A DNA stretch of 64,000 nucleotides from Parazoarcus communis SWub3 = DSM 12120 (GTDB lineage Bacteria > Pseudomonadota > Gammaproteobacteria > Burkholderiales > Rhodocyclaceae). The notes under the pieces were generated by a model. That model had not been told where the DNA came from, made no database searches, and worked only from the letters and a program-made list of their open reading frames with translations. The translations under genes and the position numbers were made by a program. Location of the stretch: NCBI RefSeq assembly GCF_003226565.1, contig NZ_QKOE01000001.1, positions 310,001 through 374,000 of the forward strand, given 5' to 3'. Position 1 is the stretch's first letter. Every line of letters starts with the position of its first letter. This document shows positions 35,374-43,534 of the stretch, piece after piece.

Positions 35374-36348
35374 TCAGCGACCGCGGCCCGAAGTCGATGA
35401 GAACATGGATCTGAAACCCGAGCGAACGAGATAAAGCCACGCCCTCATATTGGCGGGCTGATGTTTGACCGCAGCAAGATAGGCCTCGCGGGCAAGCGTG
35501 ATCGAACCTTGATGATAATGCGCATAACCAAAATCTCGGGCCAGTTTGGCAAGGCGTGACTCGATCTGGGCGATCGGCAGGGATTTTCCGTCTGGTGCGG
35601 TCAGCCCCCAGGTTTCCAGGGCGCGCTGCACCACCAGGTATTCAAAATTCTGCTTTTTCGGCGCACTGGTCAGGCTTGCCGGCGCCGAGCGGTAAAAGGA
35701 ATAGACGGGGGCTAATTTGTGAATCGGACAGATACGCGAGACGCGCAGCCAGTAATCGTAATCCTCTCCGATGACCAACGAGGTGTCGAAACGTCCGACG
35801 GCCTCGGCGACTGAGCGCCGCATCATTACCGTCGAGGTATGCACGACACAGTCAAGCAACAACGGCAGATATAGCCAACCAGACAACTCCGGCTGAGCTG
35901 GTAGATTCTCGGGTGGCGGCGAGGGCCAGTGATAGACGCCTCGATCATCCGGGCGCCAGACCAGCCAGCGATGAAAGGCGACGCCGACCTCGGGATGCGC
36001 GGTCAGATAGGAGACCTGCGCAAGCAACTTGCCCGGGAACCAACCGTCATCAGCATCCAGAAAGGTGATGAACTCGCCCCTGGCCTCCGCCAGCCCACGG
36101 TTGCGTGCCGCAGCCACACCGCCATTGGCCTGGCGTATGATGCGCACCTCCGGCGCCTCGCGCTCAACGACTTCCGCTGTCCCGTCAGTCGAGCCATCAT
36201 CGATCAGCAGTACCTCGATCGGTTCGTAGTGTTGAGCACGCACGCTACGTATGGCATCCATGACGAATGCGCGTGCATTGAAGGCCGGGATGATGACAGA
36301 GACCAACGCCTTCGGCGGCAAGGGTTGCGCTTGCTGTTCCACGCTCAT
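35374..36348 (-). CDS. GT2 family glycosyltransferase
   Basis: The 324-residue protein starts with V-S-V-I-I-P-A-F-N-A-R and shows I-D-D-G-S-T-D-G-T near residue 50, A-A-A-R-N-R-G-L near 80 and the metal site F-L-D-A-D-D-G-W near 95. This is the classic GT2 family A pattern. It is the last gene of the minus-strand exosortase operon and follows another GT2 gene after four bases. Confidence 0.88.
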   Translation of the reverse strand: MSVEQQAQPLPPKALVSVIIPAFNARAFVMDAIRSVRAQHYEPIEVLLIDDGSTDGTAEVVEREAPEVRIIRQANGGVAAARNRGLAEARGEFITFLDADDGWFPGKLLAQVSYLTAHPEVGVAFHRWLVWRPDDRGVYHWPSPPPENLPAQPELSGWLYLPLLLDCVVHTSTVMMRRSVAEAVGRFDTSLVIGEDYDYWLRVSRICPIHKLAPVYSFYRSAPASLTSAPKKQNFEYLVVQRALETWGLTAPDGKSLPIAQIESRLAKLARDFGYAHYHQGSITLAREAYLAAVKHQPANMRAWLYLVRSGFRSMFSSTSGRGR

Positions 36349-36352
36349 CCGC

Positions 36353-37318
36353 TTAGTGCCGGTTCCGGTTTGACGGGAGCAGCCCCTGCACGGCGAGCTT
36401 CACAACGGCCATGAGATTGCGCCTTCTCAAGCCGAGGCGTGCCGACCGGACATGCAGTGCCATGGCCTCGCCAAAGCGGCCGTGCAGACGACACCGATAG
36501 GCCCAGTCGAACAAGGTCTGGGCTAGATGGCGATGTATCGTGTCTTGATCCGACCGCGACAAACCGGAATATCCAAGCATGGTTTCATAGGCCTTGATCA
36601 GGTACGGCGCATGATCGGCAGCACTGGCCGCGGCCTCGAAGGAAATGTTATCGCCATGGAGCTGATACCGGATCTGAGCGCTTTTCAGGCAAGCAAAGGT
36701 GGTCTGGCGGGACAGGCGGACCCAGAACTCGAAGTCCTCGGCAATACGCAGCGACTCCGTCATCAATGACCTTGCAAATTCGGCCCGCATGACGACGGAA
36801 GACAAATTGAAATAACAGCCATATTCGAGCAGGTGCGACGAATAGGCCGGCGTGAAGATGATCGCCTCGTCGTCCTCATCGGCGCGTGGGGCGAGTGCCA
36901 GCTTGCGATCGAAGTTCGGCCCCATGTAGTCCACGACCACGCCATCCTGCTCGTACTGTGCCCTGCCAAAGACAAGGCCTACGTCGGGGCGCTTTCGGAA
37001 TAGCCGTGCGGCAGCTGCCAGATGCCCCGGAAGAAACTGGTCATCGGAGTCAAGCAAGGCAACGAGCTCACCCTGAACCGCAAGAATGCCGGTATTGCGG
37101 GCCCCGGCAGGCCCCTTCCCGCGAGCATTGGAGAGGATACGAACCGGCTGCCCCGCATATGCTGTGTCGAGCCATGCCACCGTACCATCGGAGGAGCCAT
37201 CATCAACAACGATGACTTCCACTTCGAGAGTTTCGCAGGCCTGGCTCAATGCGGAGTCAATGGCGCCGCCAATCTGATGGCAGCGGTTATAGGTCGGAAT
37301 GACAACGGAGATCTTCAT
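36353..37318 (-). CDS. GT2 family glycosyltransferase
   Basis: The 321-residue protein starts I-S-V-V-I-P-T-Y-N-R and carries V-V-D-D-G-S-S-D-G-T near residue 38, A-G-A-R-N-T-G near 71 and L-L-D-S-D-D-Q-F near 88. It is distinct from, but related to, the next gene. The start ATG lies three bases after the deacetylase stop, so translation is likely coupled. It adds a sugar to the growing repeat unit; donor unknown. Confidence 0.88.
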   Translation of the reverse strand: MKISVVIPTYNRCHQIGGAIDSALSQACETLEVEVIVVDDGSSDGTVAWLDTAYAGQPVRILSNARGKGPAGARNTGILAVQGELVALLDSDDQFLPGHLAAAARLFRKRPDVGLVFGRAQYEQDGVVVDYMGPNFDRKLALAPRADEDDEAIIFTPAYSSHLLEYGCYFNLSSVVMRAEFARSLMTESLRIAEDFEFWVRLSRQTTFACLKSAQIRYQLHGDNISFEAAASAADHAPYLIKAYETMLGYSGLSRSDQDTIHRHLAQTLFDWAYRCRLHGRFGEAMALHVRSARLGLRRRNLMAVVKLAVQGLLPSNRNRH

Positions 37319-37321
37319 CGA

Positions 37322-38284
37322 CTATTGCGAAATGATGGCCGGGCGGCGCAGATTCTGCAGCAAGCGGGCGCCGAATCGCAGCTTGTTTCGGTCCCAGGGC
37401 GTAAAGCGCAGCAATTGATAGGGGTCCGAGTCGCGGGTGTTTGCCCCCCAGTGGGTGGACACCGCGGCCTCAAACCCAAGCTCTCGCACCATATTCACAT
37501 GAACGGGCCGATAGTCGCTTCCCGGCTTGCCATTCGGATAGGCAAACAAGCGTACGGGCTCGCCCAGCAACTGCTCGAGATGGGCTTTTCCGCTTTCAAT
37601 CTCCTCTCGGGCCTGCTCAAGCGAGGTGACAGCCAGAATAGGATGGCTCACCGTGTGTGCGCCGATGATCATGCCTGCGGCACGCAAGGCCCGAAGTTGC
37701 GCCGAACTCATCATCAGATCGTCCGGCAACGTTACTGCGCAGTGTGATGCGATCCGTTCGACAGTCTCCAGACGCTCGTCGGGCTGCATGTGCTTGACTG
37801 CAGCAAGCAGACGGTGCATTGCATGACGCTTCGCATCAATATCGCCGAGGGATAACTCGCGCAGTCCATCAAGGCCGGTGTCGAGCACGGATAGTGTGGT
37901 GTTTCGCAGCGCCTCGATGACGGTGTCGTTCCACATCCGGCCGCCATCAAGAAATCCGGAGGCGACGAAAAAGGTTGCCGACACCCCATGTCGTTGCAGG
38001 ATCGGCAAGGCCTGGGTGTAGTTGTCCGCGTAACCATCGTCGAAGGTGATCGCCGCGGCACGTGCCGGCAAGGAGCCTTCGCGCAAACACCGCGCCGCCT
38101 CGTCCAGCGGCAGGACATTGAACCACGCCGTGGCCCATTTGAGTATCTGATCAAAGCGGGTGACATCGGGTTCGTCCGGGAACAGCGGATCCGGCTCGGC
38201 CAGTACCCGATGAAAGATCAGGATCGAGAGCCGGGCTTCACGCCCCGGAGGCGACACCAGGGAGAAAGCAGTCTTGAACACCAT
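37322..38284 (-). CDS. polysaccharide deacetylase (NodB-like)
   Basis: With the start at 38284, one base after the preceding gene, the protein has 320 residues. The NodB domain holds T-F-D-D-G-Y-A-D-N (80-88), the zinc histidines in G-A-H-T-V-S-H-P (about 217) and L-F-A-Y-P-N-G (about 255). It would remove N-acetyl groups from the polymer or its precursor. No signal peptide is visible, which is unusual if the substrate is periplasmic, although the first 25 residues have some hydrophobicity. It is a different subfamily from the deacetylase at 50.5-51.3 kb. Confidence 0.85.
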   Translation of the reverse strand: MVFKTAFSLVSPPGREARLSILIFHRVLAEPDPLFPDEPDVTRFDQILKWATAWFNVLPLDEAARCLREGSLPARAAAITFDDGYADNYTQALPILQRHGVSATFFVASGFLDGGRMWNDTVIEALRNTTLSVLDTGLDGLRELSLGDIDAKRHAMHRLLAAVKHMQPDERLETVERIASHCAVTLPDDLMMSSAQLRALRAAGMIIGAHTVSHPILAVTSLEQAREEIESGKAHLEQLLGEPVRLFAYPNGKPGSDYRPVHVNMVRELGFEAAVSTHWGANTRDSDPYQLLRFTPWDRNKLRFGARLLQNLRRPAIISQ

Positions 38285-38285
38285 G

Positions 38286-39605
38286 TCAGGCTGAAGTACT
38301 GGCAGGAAGTGGATTGCGCTTGTTGCGCCAGAGGCCGGCGTACTGCAGCAGTGTCCCCGGAGGCTCGCGCTCCCAGCCACGACTGAGCACCCAGCGGTGT
38401 GCCAACACCACCATCACCATCATGTTGTACGGCAGGTCGAAATACGGCATCGACAAGAAGGCACCGCCCACAGCAAAGCCCACGAGGCTGACCTGGATCA
38501 TTGCCCCCAGGTCACCTACCCAGCGGGCCTCGGCAATGTCACGCGAGATCTTGCGCAATCGTCCGGCCCACAGGTAGGTGCTGAACCACAGTCCAATATA
38601 GATGAACAGGCCGATGAAGCCATGGTTGCCCAGGATCTGGAAGTAGATGCTATGTGCAGCGATCACGTTTTCGTTGTAAACCCCGTACAGGGTGAAGAAC
38701 AGTTGGTGCTGATACGACATGCCACCACCAAACAGATTGTGCTTGGCCACCTCAATGGCAACCAGCCAACCGTTGATCCGGCCCATTGCAGACTGATCTT
38801 CTTCGTAGGTCTGGATCGTGCCCATCCGATCCCACCATTCCTGGGGCATCATCGGCAACATCACCATAACGACGAACAGCAAGGCAAGCGTCATCAAACC
38901 CTTACGCCGGCTTCGCCACCACAACACCGCCCCCATCGCAGCGATCGCCAGCAACGCACCTCGAGAATGACTGCCAAGTGCTGCAGCCACGCAAAGCAAC
39001 ATGATGACGCTCATCAGATTACGCGCCCACTTCGACTCCAATTGAAGCTGCAAGAAGTGAAGCAGAGGGACGGCCATGATCAGCGCCAATGCAAAATGGT
39101 TGTTGTCTGCGATGAAAGATCCGGTTGGCCCCCAGACCTTGTGCGCACCGCCGCTCAAGACGGTAAACACCCCACCTTTGGCCCCCAGAAGCGCAAGAGA
39201 CATCGTACTGACCCAGACAAAGGCCATGGTGTGATGCTTGTTATGCAACAGGGCAAGGGCAACAAAGGTCATGAAATAGATCTTCATGACCTTGTTCCAT
39301 TGTGCATAGTCGCCATCGACATCGTATCCCATGAGCCACGAGAGCGTGATCCATATCGTCAATGCGACAAACCACCCGACCGGCGCACCCTTGAAAGGGC
39401 TTTCCTTATCCTTGGTAAAAAAGAAGCCCAGCAATGTCGAGCCAGCTGCAACCGCTGCCAGCGGCGCATCGTAGGCGAATCCCCAGGAATAACGATGCGG
39501 ATTCATGATGCTCAGCCAGGTCCACAGCATGACACCGATCCATGGCCGCTTCAGCGCCATGAGGGCAGCAGCGATGACGATGGCGACGATGACCAGATCC
39601 CGCAT
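38286..39605 (-). CDS. putative O-glycosylation ligase, exosortase A system
   Basis: The 439-residue protein has about eleven membrane helices and matches the exosortase A-associated O-ligase family (TIGR03097 type). Typical segments are S-I-M-N-P-H-R-Y-S-W-G near residue 33 and S-H-S-R-G-A-L-L-A in the middle. A periplasmic loop holds Q-T-Y-E-E-D-Q-S-A-M-G-R-I and A-A-H-S-I-Y-F-Q-I-L-G-N-H-G. It probably polymerises the repeat unit or attaches glycan to a protein. The ATG at 39605 follows the PaaK-like gene by five bases. Confidence 0.9.
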   Translation of the reverse strand: MRDLVIVAIVIAAALMALKRPWIGVMLWTWLSIMNPHRYSWGFAYDAPLAAVAAGSTLLGFFFTKDKESPFKGAPVGWFVALTIWITLSWLMGYDVDGDYAQWNKVMKIYFMTFVALALLHNKHHTMAFVWVSTMSLALLGAKGGVFTVLSGGAHKVWGPTGSFIADNNHFALALIMAVPLLHFLQLQLESKWARNLMSVIMLLCVAAALGSHSRGALLAIAAMGAVLWWRSRRKGLMTLALLFVVMVMLPMMPQEWWDRMGTIQTYEEDQSAMGRINGWLVAIEVAKHNLFGGGMSYQHQLFFTLYGVYNENVIAAHSIYFQILGNHGFIGLFIYIGLWFSTYLWAGRLRKISRDIAEARWVGDLGAMIQVSLVGFAVGGAFLSMPYFDLPYNMMVMVVLAHRWVLSRGWEREPPGTLLQYAGLWRNKRNPLPASTSA

Positions 39606-39610
39606 GCTGC

Positions 39611-40981
39611 TTACCCCTGACCCTGCGCCGCATTGCGCACATGACTGACGATGTAGCGGAACTTGCCTGACTTTTCTGCGGCGATGGCGGAAACGCGCTC
39701 CACCTCGACCTTGACCGTGTCACCGAGACGACGCTGGAAGCCCTCGATGATCTTGCGTACGTCATCCGGGTTGAACGAGGCGTCGGTGACCAGTTGAACG
39801 CGTGTCAGCTCAAGACTCTCCTGGATCACCTTGAACGACTGCACGCCGGTCAGATCACGAACGATATAAACCAGCGACAAGCCATGCAGCACGGTGCCGT
39901 CAGCCGCAATGACGAAATCGGTGCTCCGCCCCTGAATTTCCTTCAGCACAGGCAAGCCGCGCCCGCATGCGCAGGACTCGGTTCCAAGCACGCCGATGTC
40001 GCCCGTCCGGTAACGAATGAAGGGGTAGTCCCGGGTGGCAAGATGGGTCACGACAATTTCCCCTGCCTGCCCGGGAGGCAACACCTTGCCATCGTCGTCG
40101 ATGATCTCGACAACGATGTCTTCGGCGGTGATGTGCATGCTACCGGACGGACATTGATGGGCGATGAATCCCGCATCGCGGCCACCATAGCCGTTGGCCA
40201 CCGGGCACCCGAATACGCGCTCCAGGACCGCCCGTTGATGGTCGTACAGGCGCTCGGAGGTGACGAACACCACCCGAACACCCAGATCATCCAGCCGCAC
40301 ACCGCGTTTCTCGGCGTGCAGGGCGATATGGCTGATCGCTGACGGATAACCGAACAACATGCGCGGCCGTACGGCGCGAATCCGGGCCAGAAACTGGTCG
40401 ACACGCGCGTCCGACATCTCGAAGGCGGGCAGTAGTTCGGTACGCATCAGCTTATCGCGAAACAGGCGCACCCGGTCCTGCGCACCAAGCTCGATGGGCG
40501 ACCCCCAGACGACGATTTCGGGATCGCCGATATCCACATTCCACCACCGGGTTGCGCGCCACTTGGCAGCGACGTCATGCGTCACCCGCTCGGTGCCAAT
40601 GTAGAAAATCAACGGCTCACCGGAGGACCCCCCGGTATTGAATCGGGCCAGGCCACTCGCGTCCTCTGCGCGGAGCGCATCGCTGTTGGCCCGGATGACC
40701 GCCTTCGTCAGAAAGGGCAGTTGCTGCAAGTCTGCCAGTGATTGGACCTGTGCAGGATCGAAGGACAAGCTGGCAAACAACTCGCGGTAGTACGGTACCT
40801 TGCGCCCGGCCTGCGACAGCAGGTTCTTCAGCCGCTCGAGCTGAACGTCCAGAATGCGCGCCTGCGGCCACCATTGCCGGTCTTCCATGTCACGCCGGAC
40901 GCGTACGGTGTCATGGTGCTTCAGCTTCTCCTGCAGCGGAAAGAGCACGCCAGAGACAAAGCGGGTGTAAAGATCGCTCAA
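39611..40981 (-). CDS. PaaK/CapK-like adenylate-forming ligase
   Basis: The 456-residue protein belongs to the phenylacetate-CoA ligase/CapK group. F-N-T-G-G-S-S-G-E-P-L (about 115-125) is the P-loop, and Y-R-T-G-D-I-G and G-R-S-T-D-F-V lie in the C-terminal third. CapK-like enzymes occur in capsule clusters, where they may activate an acid for transfer to sugar. The start appears to be TTG at 40981, with AGGA upstream and a 4-base overlap with the preceding gene; the first ATG would cut about 30 residues. Confidence 0.85.
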   Translation of the reverse strand: MSDLYTRFVSGVLFPLQEKLKHHDTVRVRRDMEDRQWWPQARILDVQLERLKNLLSQAGRKVPYYRELFASLSFDPAQVQSLADLQQLPFLTKAVIRANSDALRAEDASGLARFNTGGSSGEPLIFYIGTERVTHDVAAKWRATRWWNVDIGDPEIVVWGSPIELGAQDRVRLFRDKLMRTELLPAFEMSDARVDQFLARIRAVRPRMLFGYPSAISHIALHAEKRGVRLDDLGVRVVFVTSERLYDHQRAVLERVFGCPVANGYGGRDAGFIAHQCPSGSMHITAEDIVVEIIDDDGKVLPPGQAGEIVVTHLATRDYPFIRYRTGDIGVLGTESCACGRGLPVLKEIQGRSTDFVIAADGTVLHGLSLVYIVRDLTGVQSFKVIQESLELTRVQLVTDASFNPDDVRKIIEGFQRRLGDTVKVEVERVSAIAAEKSGKFRYIVSHVRNAAQGQG

Positions 40982-42237
40982 GATGCAGTCCTGTTCGATT
41001 CAAGATGACCGGGCACCACGGTCGATGCACGCCCGGTCAGGCTCCGGAACACGCGGCACAAGCGTTCCACCCGCTCATCCCAGCTATTGGCTTCGGCATA
41101 CTGGCGAATCCCTGTCCGGTCCCAGTCGCGCCGCAACGCATCGGCAATGGCGTTAGCCAGCGCGTCGGCATCACCAAAGGGTACGACTTCTCCCAGGGCA
41201 GGGCTATTAACCACTTCTCGATTGCCGCCGACATCCGTCGTCACTACCGGCAGACCACACGCCATCGCTTCAAGAAAGACATTGGCCCACCCCTCATTTC
41301 GGGTGGACAGCACGAACACATCCGCTGCGGACAAGGGGAGTTTGAGCGCGTCTGGCGGAAGGCTGCCGAGGAATCTGACGCACCCCTGCAAGCCCAGCTC
41401 TGCGACCTGGGCTTCGAGCGCGGGTCGGTTGTTGCCTTCCGCGCTGGCGCCGCCAACAATCAGGTACTGCAGATCGGGCCAGGTTTCACGCAAGCGCGGC
41501 AGCAACTCGATCACGCGGTGGAAACCCTTGCGTTCTACCAACCCTCCAACACTGATCAGGACGGGCGCCTCTGGCGGCAGGCCGAGTTGAGTACGGGCCT
41601 GCCCGCGCGGAACCGGTGCAAACCGGCCGGCATCCACGCCGTTGCCGACCACGTCGATCTTGTCAGCCGGCACGCCCAGTCCCACGGCAACCTGCTTGAG
41701 TGCATCCGCGACCGCAAACACCCGCGCCGCCCCCAGCAGTGCTGCCTTCAGCAAGGGAGCAAGACGCGGATCTCGGGCGTGACGCGATTCGGTTCCGCGC
41801 AAGGTGATGGTGACCGGCACACCCAACCACCGCCCCAAGCGTACCGCGGCATCGCCATCCGGATAGCCGAAATGCGCATCGATCAAGTCAAGACGCCCCG
41901 CGCGCTTGAGCGCTCTCAGGCGAGGGTAGGCACACAACGCCATGGCCAGTCCGTCGAGATGCTTCAATACCCCGGGAAGCGACAGAAAGCGCGGGAACCA
42001 CACGTCTACGCCGGACTGCTTCTCCCAGCCCGGCGCTCCCGGACGAAAGTGCGGACGCCAGCGGCGGATGATGCCCTGCAGCGGAAACCAGGGGACCGGG
42101 GCGACAACGCACAGCGGCAGGCGCGCACCGACCCGGAACATGCGCTCACGCACGAAGGGCCCTGCGTTGGGCTGAACACTGCTTGGAAACAGGCTGCTCA
42201 GCACCACGACATGCGGCGCGCTTTCCGGCTCAGCCAT
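40978..42237 (-). CDS. GT4 family glycosyltransferase
   Basis: The 419-residue protein is a GT-B enzyme. N-A-G-P-F-V-R-E-R-M lies near the N-terminus, D-L-I-D-A-H-F-G-Y-P-D-G near residue 118, V-G-N-G-V-D-A-G-R-F near 205 and the E-x7-E donor motif in N-E-G-W-A-N-V-F-L-E-A-M-A-C-G near 320. It is translationally coupled at both ends (overlaps of 4 and 8 bases). A UDP- or GDP-sugar donor cannot be told apart. Confidence 0.88.
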   Translation of the reverse strand: MAEPESAPHVVVLSSLFPSSVQPNAGPFVRERMFRVGARLPLCVVAPVPWFPLQGIIRRWRPHFRPGAPGWEKQSGVDVWFPRFLSLPGVLKHLDGLAMALCAYPRLRALKRAGRLDLIDAHFGYPDGDAAVRLGRWLGVPVTITLRGTESRHARDPRLAPLLKAALLGAARVFAVADALKQVAVGLGVPADKIDVVGNGVDAGRFAPVPRGQARTQLGLPPEAPVLISVGGLVERKGFHRVIELLPRLRETWPDLQYLIVGGASAEGNNRPALEAQVAELGLQGCVRFLGSLPPDALKLPLSAADVFVLSTRNEGWANVFLEAMACGLPVVTTDVGGNREVVNSPALGEVVPFGDADALANAIADALRRDWDRTGIRQYAEANSWDERVERLCRVFRSLTGRASTVVPGHLESNRTAS

Positions 42238-43441
42238 TTGCGCGCCCTGCAGCGGTCAGCCGCGCATACGGCTGCTGATAATGGGCGACGCTGTTGGTCC
42301 AGTTCCGCACCGACTCGACAAACTCACGCCCAGCGCACCGCATGGCAGGCCAGCGGTCGCGCCCAGCCAACATGTCAGACACGGTTTCGGTCAGGGCCTG
42401 GGCGCTTCCCGCGGCAAACAGGCGACCGGTCACCCCGTCCCGGATCAGCTCCTTGTGCCCGCCCACATCGGATGCGGCAAAAATACGCCCCTGAGCCATG
42501 GCCTCCAGCGGCTTGAGCGGAGTCACGAGTTCGGTCAAGCGCATGGAGTGACGCGGGTAAACCAACAGATCAATCTGATCGTAGTAGCGGCTGACTTCGC
42601 TGTGCGGTACGCGCCCGGTGAACACCACCTTGTCGGTCACACCAAGTTGTGCCGCCTGAGCCTTTAGATTGGCCTCCTGCGGTCCGCCGCCAACCAGCAA
42701 GATGCGCAGGTCCGGATTGCTTGCAAGCAATCCCGGGAAAGACTGCAACAGCAGGTCGAGCCCTTCGTAGGCATAAAAGGACCCGACAAAGCCCAGTACC
42801 GTGCGCCCTGCCAAACCCAGTTGCTGTCGAAGTTGCGGATCAGGATCGCCAGACAGCTGAAAACCCTCGACATCCACCGCGTTGGGAATGACGGTGACAC
42901 GCTCTTCGGGAATGCCTCGGGCGACGATATCCGCTCGAAGGCCCTCGCAGATGGTGAAGGCATGTCCCACCCGCTTCAGCGCCCAGGTTTCCATTGCGCG
43001 GGTGGCACGATAGCGCAGGCTACCCTCGGCCGTCGTGCCATGATCCACCGCGGCGTCCTCCCAGAACGCCCGGATCTCGTACACCACCGGAATGCCTAGG
43101 CGCTTGCCGACGCGGATAGCCGGAATGGCGTTGAGCACCGGCGAATGCGCATGCAGGATGTCGGGCTTCAGCTCGCGGGCCAGTTGTTCCAGCCGCGCTT
43201 CTGTTGCGCGCATCTGGCGCAATTCGTTGATACCGGCAGGTCCCGCTGCAGGAACCGGCGTACGAAAGAACCGGAGTCCGTCCACCGTCTCATCGGCTAC
43301 CTGGGTCGCGCCCTGCTTGGGCGAGGTCAGGTGATAGGTTTCCCATCCCAGCGCGCGTTGCTCACGCAGGATGGCCGCAGTACGGAAGGTATAACCGCTA
43401 TGCAGCGGAATCGAGTGATCAAGAATGTGAAAGATGCGCAT
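42230..43441 (-). CDS. exosortase A-associated glycosyltransferase (GT4)
   Basis: The 403-residue protein starts M-R-I-F-H-I-L-D-H-S-I-P-L-H-S-G-Y-T-F-R, the signature of the PEP-CTERM/exosortase A-associated family TIGR04063. The N-terminal GT4 domain and the C-terminal Rossmann half (I-P-N-A-V-D-V-E-G-F, F-V-G-S-F-Y-A-Y-E-G-L-D) are both complete. It follows the amidotransferase gene after a 45-base gap that contains half of a palindromic repeat. Confidence 0.9.
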   Translation of the reverse strand: MRIFHILDHSIPLHSGYTFRTAAILREQRALGWETYHLTSPKQGATQVADETVDGLRFFRTPVPAAGPAGINELRQMRATEARLEQLARELKPDILHAHSPVLNAIPAIRVGKRLGIPVVYEIRAFWEDAAVDHGTTAEGSLRYRATRAMETWALKRVGHAFTICEGLRADIVARGIPEERVTVIPNAVDVEGFQLSGDPDPQLRQQLGLAGRTVLGFVGSFYAYEGLDLLLQSFPGLLASNPDLRILLVGGGPQEANLKAQAAQLGVTDKVVFTGRVPHSEVSRYYDQIDLLVYPRHSMRLTELVTPLKPLEAMAQGRIFAASDVGGHKELIRDGVTGRLFAAGSAQALTETVSDMLAGRDRWPAMRCAGREFVESVRNWTNSVAHYQQPYARLTAAGRANG

Positions 43442-43469
43442 CGGGGAAAATCACTTTGGCCGGATCAAT

Positions 43470-43534
43470 GGATCAGATCAATGGGGTCAGACTCGATTGA
43501 TCCTGGGGGCAGTCGAGTCTGACCCCACTGATCC
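43470..43534. repeat. REP-like palindromic repeat reaching into the amidotransferase gene
   Basis: The arms TGGGGTCAGACTCGA (43482-43496) and TCGAGTCTGACCCCA (43513-43527) are perfect inverted copies of 15 bases around a 16-base loop, and GGATCA/TGATCC extends both arms with small gaps. This GGGGTCAGAC type of palindrome is the kind mobilised by REP-associated tyrosine transposases. The left arm is mostly intergenic; the right arm encodes the end of the amidotransferase. Confidence 0.8.

Noticed and set aside
38397-39620. 407-codon plus-strand frame opposite the O-ligase gene
   Set aside because: Histidine- and glutamine-rich mirror of a membrane protein; no motif.
40738-42516. 592-codon plus-strand open frame opposite the PaaK-like and GT4 genes
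   Set aside because: Low-complexity composition and antisense to two well-recognised enzymes.
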